Positions 58,855 through 64,000 of a stretch of DNA of 64,000 nt are shown one piece after another; position 1 is the first letter of the stretch; every line of letters begins with the position of its first letter. Position numbers and translations under genes: made by a program. Below the pieces are notes generated by a model that was not told the origin of the DNA, searched no databases, and was given only the letters and a program-made list of their open reading frames with translations. Source of the DNA: Alentia gelatinosa (Eukaryota; Annelida; Polychaeta; Phyllodocida; Polynoidae); assembly GCA_950022655.1 (NCBI GenBank), contig OX465584.1, forward strand, positions 4,659,694-4,723,693, read 5' to 3'.

Positions 58855-59036
58855 CCTCTCTAATCTAGATCATCTCATATAAGGCAAATCATATCTTTGA
58901 CTTGTAAATAGGACTTTGGACAGCTAATTTGCATAATTTATTTTGAATCTGAAGTCCTCAGATGGATCAGAGAATTGATAAATTTAATTTTTCAGCGTCG
59001 TTATTTCAAGATGGAAATTAACTATGACATCGTGCT
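58855..59036 (-). mobile_element. Truncated inverted copy of the 36314-36659 MITE
   Basis: CCTCTCTAATCTAGATCATC through ATGGAAATTAACTATGACAT is the reverse complement of 36357-36540, about 97% identical. It is cut off before the end of the TIR. Confidence 0.85.
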
Positions 59037-59282
59037 ACGAGAATGGATTTCATATCTGTAATTAAAATAATATATGCAAAAGATAGCCGGGAAGGAGAGG
59101 ATCGTCAGATTAGCTGAATTTGAGGATCTCAAGTATATAGAAAACAGTAGAAAGCATGGCACTACATGATGATTACCCCTTGGTCATACTCTATTGTAGT
59201 CCTGTCCTATTATATTTCTCACACATTATTGTCCATTTCTACTTTATGCTTAACAATACGTAATACTAACATATTATTATAT

Positions 59283-59378
59283 AACCCTTGTGACAGAGAG
59301 AGAACAAAATGATGAACACGTTTGGGGAAATTTGATTTTAATTGATATTATTTGCATATATAACAGGCCTAGGCCTCC
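59283..59378 (-). repeat. Direct repeat B2 (distal) of the DIRS/Ngaro-like element
   Basis: AACCCTTGTGACAGAGAGAG to AACAGGCCTAGGCCTCC is repeated at 59593-59686 with about 80% identity. The position downstream of the recombinase fits the split direct repeats (B1-A2-B2) of Ngaro/PAT-type elements. Confidence 0.6.
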
Positions 59379-59592
59379 ATTTCAGAGAAAAAATAAAATT
59401 TGTAATTCTTTCTGGTCCTCGGGCAGGTCTAGTCTCCGCGGTGGGGTAGGTGGATGTGGGGTTGATCCCTGGGTGCTCGCTTCCCATGTTGACTAATTTC
59501 TCCGCTAGGTGTCTCCACCCTTCAACGTCTGGCGCCGCCTGAGCCTTATATTCGAATAAGCGTCTGCGTTGCTTTCTTCTGATTAGAAACAT
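59379..59592 (-). repeat. Spacer between the direct repeats (candidate A2)
   Basis: 214 bp with no other match in the window. If the element is Ngaro/PAT-like, this stretch should recur at its 5' end, beyond 64000. Confidence 0.35.
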
Positions 59593-59686
59593 AACCTTGC
59601 GACAAAGAGAGAACAAAATGAAAAATACGTTTGGCGAATTCATTTTTAATCAACATTATTTGCGTATATAACAGGCCTAAGCCTCC
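59593..59686 (-). repeat. Direct repeat B1 (proximal)
   Basis: AACCTTGCGACAAAGAGAGA to AACAGGCCTAAGCCTCC. It lies 76 bp beyond the recombinase stop. Confidence 0.6.
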
Positions 59687-60380
59687 AAACCGCCAAAGAA
59701 TGAAACATAAGAGAAAGAACTCACGAAAATAATAGTGCTACATTTCGTTTATCAAGACCAATTCAGGATTCTAATGATCGAGACAAATACAATAATACAG
59801 AGAGGCTTTGCCACTCCCCTATTTCCTTAATATCAGTGAGTCCTACACCAGCTTCTGCTATAGCCGTAGCTCCACCCCTCCTAAATGAGTTCAATAACTT
59901 AACATATAACTTTTTTGCAAACCACGAATAAGTAGCACGAACATATGTACCACCTCTCATAAATCCAATTGATTGTGAATGACGGAATGGGTATACTACT
60001 AAGGAGTTCAATAGGAAATAATGATGCTTTACTGAAAATCTGAAGTTCGTGGTATCTGCTAATACTACTTTTAAAACCCTTTCCTTACTTGTTATGGTTT
60101 TTGATCTGTAAACATCCACTACTACACCCCAATCTTGCAACTTCACATCTGATATACTAACGGCCATTCCTACTTCTACAAGGTTACTTTTATGTAGTAA
60201 ACATCTGAAACCTAGCAATGCCCCGAGCCAGAAGGCTACATCTTCAGATGAATTAACATCAATTTTATCATTAATTAGAATCATCATTCCTATTGTAATC
60301 GGCTCTGCCCTTTAAACAGCTGCACCTTTTAGCTCCTTCAAGGGTAGCTCTGATTTCAAATTGACTCGGATCTACGTGAC

Positions 60381-60693
60381 TTTATCCTACCCCTAATAAA
60401 AAACACCATAGGCTTAACATTGGGTCACTGTATTCGGTCTGGAGTTCAGAAAAATGAAAAATATCGCTCTAGTGGGATATACTTGACAAATGACGTCATT
60501 TGTTAATGTAGAAGTAATTTAGACGGGCGGGGTAGGATAAACTCTAAACCAAACTCGAGTTAGTCATGTTATTGTTCATCGCACTCTGGCAAGATCGCTT
60601 ATTACTGCTCTCGGCTTCGCCTCGCGCAGTAATATTGCGATCTTGCTGTCGTGCGATAAACAACAACATGACTAACTCTTGTTTGGTTTCTCC
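60381..60693 (+). mobile_element. Composite foldback element F1, copy iv
   Basis: Head TTTATCCTACCCCTAATAAA, core GGCTTAACATTGGGTCACTG, a perfect palindrome ACAAATGACGTCATTTGT near 60486, and closing box GGGGTAGGATAAAC. The tail hairpin has the loop CTCGGCTTCGCCTCGCG. It is directly followed by copy v. Confidence 0.82.
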
Positions 60694-60696
60694 ATA

Positions 60697-60990
60697 TTAT
60701 CTCACTCCAGATATTTTTTCTCCTTAGACTTAACATTGGGAACTCGTACCTAACACCCATTAGATATTTAGGAAAAATATCCAATGGGGGATAATGTCAC
60801 AAATGTTAGCCCATTAGTCAATATTAAGAGTGAGATAAATTCAGAAACCCATTCAAGTTTAGGGTCAGAGCTCGATCCCATCTCATTTGAATCACATAGC
60901 AATTCACGCGGCTTCGCCTTGTGGATTACTACATGATTCAAACTCGATGGGATACGAGCTCAGACCCTAAACTTTCATGGGTTTCCTCTA
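60697..60990 (+). mobile_element. Composite foldback element F1, copy v
   Basis: Head TTATCTCACTCCAG, core GACTTAACATTGGGAACTCG, closing box GAGTGAGATAAAT at 60829-60841. The tail arms AACCCATTCAAGTTTAGGGT then CAGAGCTCGATCCCATCTCA pair with the right arm, and the loop holds GCGGCTTCGCC. The arms are unrelated to copies iii and iv. Confidence 0.82.
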
Positions 60991-61269
60991 TAGTAACCCA
61001 TAACTTTGTGTAAAGTCCATAATCCGGATAAATAATTGACTTTTGAATTATAAGACAATTTCTGAGACAAATATGCTATATATAACAAAACCACATTTAA
61101 AGTGGCTGGGAGTCGGTCCATTATCTCGAACTCTTCCGCAAAACGGAAAAAACATCTCCACTGGGTTTTCCGGGCACTTTTGGTGTTATCGGACATCCAT
61201 GCCCCCTGCAAGTTGGCCAGTCTCTGTTCCAATGAGGCCACTGCAACAAAGCGTAGAAATATGATAAGG

Positions 61270-62356
61270 GGTTTGAAAACCTTTGCTCAACCTAGACAAG
61301 TAATTTGAAACAGCATTATCCCTTGATTTAACATAGAATACTTTCAACTTGATATTAAATACACCCAAATAATCTCCCTCAACCAGTTCAATTGTTTTCA
61401 CAGACTTACTCCGCCCAGTCTGGATGGCGCATAGTACCTGAGTATTGTCTGTGATTATTTCCACAACACTGTCCCGAACCTGGGCCCTGCTTTATTTTCT
61501 GCCCGAGGAGTCTTGAAATGCCCGGGGAGATGTCCTAGGAGAGTTTGGGTTCGATATTTCAATGTCTCCCGAGGAAGAAGAGTTGTGGGCCACGATCTAG
61601 GAGATCTCCTCAAATTTCGTTTTATTTTCAATCCTCGGACCAGGAGAGCTCCTGAAAAGTGTCCTGCAGCTCTCTTGGGTGGGGACACGTCTAGGGGTAT
61701 CGTGGGTGTTTCAAAATAACAAATAAAAGCTATTTAATTCATTTGAACTATCGGAAATATATTCATTATGATTTTAATTAAAACTGGAGGTCTCAGATGG
61801 AGAATTCCTGTGCTATTTACCTAGATTTACATACATTCATAAATGATGAAATTAGTTCCCCAAAATACCACTTTGTGCCACCACCTGCAGTATACGCAGC
61901 CTCTCTTTTAAGTCTCCTCAAAAGTCTCCTACAGGTTTATTTTCTCCTGGGGCTCCCTCAAAGGAGACTTCGGCCGAGGATTTCTCTCCCTCCCGAGAAC
62001 AGGGTAAATCAAACGAGATTGAGGAGATCTCCTCAAAAATACCCTCAGTGGAGCTATCCCTCGTGGGGACTCTCCTCCCCCAGGAGAGCTGAAAATAAAA
62101 CAGGGCCCTGATCACTCCATCTATGCAATCCTACCACCACAGGCCAGAGATTTATAGAGTCTGTGGATTCAACTTCATTCGGGGCCAGTGCTAGATGGTG
62201 ACCAATCCCCAAATAACTATTATCCCAAGTACCAGCCAGCCAACCTGTTGAACAAACTGCTCCAAACCCTGTCATGGATGAATCAGTTTCTATTCTGTAG
62301 ACATTGCTGTAATTGAATGAGTGAATTTTGTCCTTGCCATTAAAAACCGTCACCAT
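61270..62356 (-). pseudogene. Retrotransposon RNase H domain, split
   Basis: The first half (62356-62109) has the catalytic-Asp motif YRIETDSSMTGFGAV and ends at VVVGLHRWSD. The second half (61481-61270) has IITDNTQVLCAI (second Asp kept) and closes NAVSNYLSRL, where A-D-x-LSR is expected, so the last Asp is Asn. The position usually holding Glu (IN-x-EL) reads INLW. The halves are separated by the GGGCCC element. RNase H would remove the RNA template during reverse transcription. Confidence 0.7.
61482..62108. mobile_element. GGGCCC-ended non-autonomous element
   Basis: Termini GGGCCCTGCTTTATTTTC and the inverse of GAAAATAAAACAGGGCCC. The interior is dominated by short palindromes (GGAGATCTCC, AGGAGAGCTCCT, GGAGCTC). 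Because it splits an RNase H frame, its boundaries are known to within 2-3 bases; the duplication is no more than a few bases. Related DNA lies at 31487-33062. Confidence 0.8.
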
Positions 62357-62380
62357 GCTCTTCCCCCATTGGAGATCAGC

Positions 62381-64000
62381 TCAAAACCAATCCGGCAGAT
62401 TGATGACCCTGGCCTGTAAAGGAAACAATTTCAACAAATTGATCACTCTCCTGAGGAACGTTTTCCCTCCTTGCACTACTTGGGCGGCCGATGCCAAGTA
62501 ACCACATAATGATTGTAGTTCTTTTTTCGTGCTTTTCTTCTTCAACAGAAACTGCAACTTGTCGTTCGGTAAAGATATCTCCATAACATCTGTATCGATG
62601 TCAACTCCCAAATAACGAACTTTGGTTGATGGGCCTAACATCTTGTCCTCGTTTACTTGGAACCCCAAGTCCTGTAAAGTGAAAATCAACGTATTAATGC
62701 CTCTTTGCATTCCTCTTTATTCTCTCCTACCACTAGAAAAGCATCCAGATAACAATAAACAGCCTTAGCACCCCTAATCTTTACCAATGTGACAACAAAT
62801 TCAGATGGTTCAGAAAAGATAAATGGGCTACACTTTAGCCCAAACGATAAACAGCAAACGGTTAATACTGTTTCCCATTGTCGAATTCCCAGATTAGTCC
62901 TTGCCATTCACGCTGCTCTGGTCGAATATGGACAGACCTATATGCTTTTCACACATATCTAACATAAAGTTATTGATACTCAAATTCAATGGTCGTTTTA
63001 CATCCGTAATTGGGCGTAACTTATCATTTTTCTTTTTCACGGCACCAAGTACGTGAACACAACGAGGCTGTTGACTCTGGAATAACATCTTAAAGGAGAA
63101 ACAAAATGTACGATTTCGTTCCCACCGATTAACTCCTTAAATCGGAAGGGCATTTTAACTTGTCTCAGGCGAATTTGCGCTGGGCATCGACCATCACAGC
63201 AGGATTTATAGATGGGAGTGGAGGTCATTAGCGGGAATTTATCTTAAGCAAATTCTGTTCACACTAGACGATTGACTTCCGATTTTCTTGGAGATTCGAG
63301 GCTACCGATAAAGGAACAAGTAATAAATCTTAGTATATGGGAGCTAAATCGGTGAGCTGGCCTCAGTCTGTGTGTGGCAGGGGCATTTCTGCTCACCCAG
63401 CGACTAATTATGGGCCAAAGTTGGTAGGCACCACGGGGGGTATTTCTTAAACTCCGTTGTCGGCAACAACGGGAAGGAACACGTTCCTTAATTTATCGCT
63501 CCCGATTTCGGAACATTGGACTGCAGTTTGTCGGCGACAAAGGTACATCTCCACATGTGGGATTTCCAAATCTTAGGCAAATTACTGTAGGGAGGTGCCA
63601 CACTGGCCGACACATTTTCTAGGCCTCGCCTGAGCTTACTATTGTTCTTTTGTCGCCAAGAAAGGAACAGTCATGTTCCGAAATCGTACAGTGTGTATGG
63701 GCTTTTACCGAATTGCAATTCCTCCTGCAATATACCAGACATCCGTCCTGAAAACTCAGGCAACAAGATCGAATCATAATTTGTACAGCAATATGATCAA
63801 TCAAAATCTTTGTCAACTATTGGGAACCCATGAAAAACGCTGTCCAAAATAAATTCTGTGTTACCTATAAACTCTTCAAGTTCTTGACAAGCGTCAAGAA
63901 ACACGCAAAGGTTAAGCTGCAACTTGCAACCTTTCAGAAAATGGTCGCGACTAAAAGGTCCTTCACATAGTCTCTTAATAGGCGAACCATCACTCGTAAT
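62381..64000 (-). pseudogene. Reverse transcriptase of the DIRS/Ngaro-like element, split and mutated
   Basis: The pre-RT part (64000-63708) reads SVFHGFPIVDKDFD, a stop, then NYDSILLPEFSGRMSGILQ. After the T1 MITE, 63088-62894 carries VHVLGAVKKKNDKLRPIT, 62907-62686 carries FGLKCSPFIF and the catalytic box as YLDA, and 62710-62381 carries LGFQVNEDKMLGPSTKVRYL then GVDI and ELQSLCGYLASAAQVV (thumb). The palm motif should be YxDD; here the second Asp is Ala (residue 56 of that frame). Frame changes near 62900 and 62700 add to the inactivation. Confidence 0.8.
63093..63704 (-). mobile_element. T1 MITE, copy 2 (TTA target duplication)
   Basis: The TTA at 63090-63092 and 63705-63707 flanks it. 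Ends AAGGAGAAACAAAATGTACG and GTACAGTGTGTATGGGCTT match copy 1 in reverse orientation. Because it splits the RT frame, the target triplet is confirmed: one TAA (minus strand) keeps the RT frame open. Confidence 0.88.

Larger units (their letters stand above)
59763..61241 (-). pseudogene. Tyrosine recombinase, split and inactive
   Basis: The N-terminal core-binding (SAM-like) part is 61241-61005 (ARKTQWRCFFRFAEEF, LPATLNVVLLYIAYLSQKL). The catalytic domain is 60372-59763, after the 610-bp foldback insertion. In the 174-residue C-terminal frame the box-A motif reads LLHKSNLV where this family normally has LLRKSNL, so the catalytic Arg is His (residue 32). Box B reads NSFRRGGAT, with the usual His replaced by Asn133, although Arg136 is kept. 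GEWQS and the nucleophile Tyr167 remain. A stop sits just upstream of the Met at 60287. The enzyme would normally circularise and integrate the element's DNA; this copy cannot. Confidence 0.8.
59283..64000 (-). mobile_element. DIRS/Ngaro-like tyrosine-recombinase retrotransposon, broken by three insertion events
   Basis: Read from high to low coordinates the element has a pre-RT region, reverse transcriptase, RNase H, tyrosine recombinase and split direct repeats. The order and the recombinase in place of an integrase identify a YR retrotransposon. It is interrupted at 63093-63704 (T1 MITE), 61482-62108 (GGGCCC element) and 60381-60990 (two F1 foldbacks). Frameshifts, stops and catalytic losses add to this. 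The 5' end lies beyond the window. Confidence 0.82.

Noticed and set aside
60381..60990. F1 elements as Helitrons because of the 3' hairpin
   Set aside because: No CTRR end after the hairpin and no TC start; the hairpin is far longer than the usual short Helitron stem-loop.

Overview
The window is repeat-dense eukaryotic nuclear DNA, most likely from an invertebrate animal. The signs are tyrosine-recombinase (DIRS/Ngaro-like) retrotransposons, LINE reverse-transcriptase tails, many TIR/MITE families with clear target-site duplications, a spliced secreted-peptide gene, and no operons or ribosome-binding sites. A marine invertebrate fits, but the species cannot be fixed from the sequence. Most open frames are chance ORFs or relics of transposons. 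Only two loci look like host coding sequence: a GC-rich exon of a secreted, amidated, cysteine-containing peptide precursor (16.1-16.6 kb, minus strand) and a short zinc-ribbon-like ORF (36.06 kb, plus strand).

Layout. 0-9 kb: foldback elements, a 34-bp minisatellite, three PIF/Harbinger-type MITEs with TTA/TAA duplications, and fragments of retroelement pol and LINE RT. 9-16 kb: a repeat with a tRNA-like end, a TIR element whose right arm has expanded into about 34 copies of a 51-bp unit, and several MITEs. 16-17.4 kb: the peptide gene with a TATA-like promoter. 17.4-28 kb: more MITEs and a set of hairpin elements whose long stems differ between copies but stay self-complementary. 28-30.2 kb: a degenerate Gag plus reverse-transcriptase relic. 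30.3-34.6 kb: a 1,257-bp tandem duplication and related hairpin-bearing elements. 36.66-58.05 kb: a macrosatellite of ten roughly 2.13/2.15-kb units in higher-order A-B order. 59.3-64 kb: a minus-strand DIRS/Ngaro-like retrotransposon broken by three separate insertion events.

The strongest unexplained signal is the set of foldback families (family F1: 805, 14214, 26262, 60381, 60697; family F2: 18971, 19161, 22567, 33539). A constant frame encloses a long hairpin whose two arms change together from copy to copy. In F1 the short inverted boxes that close the head also change in a compensatory way. This implies a process that copies one arm onto the other, or selection for the fold. The second main signal is the macrosatellite, with nested dimer/tetramer order, an A/B chimeric unit, and a left edge that lies at the 3' end of the zinc-ribbon ORF.
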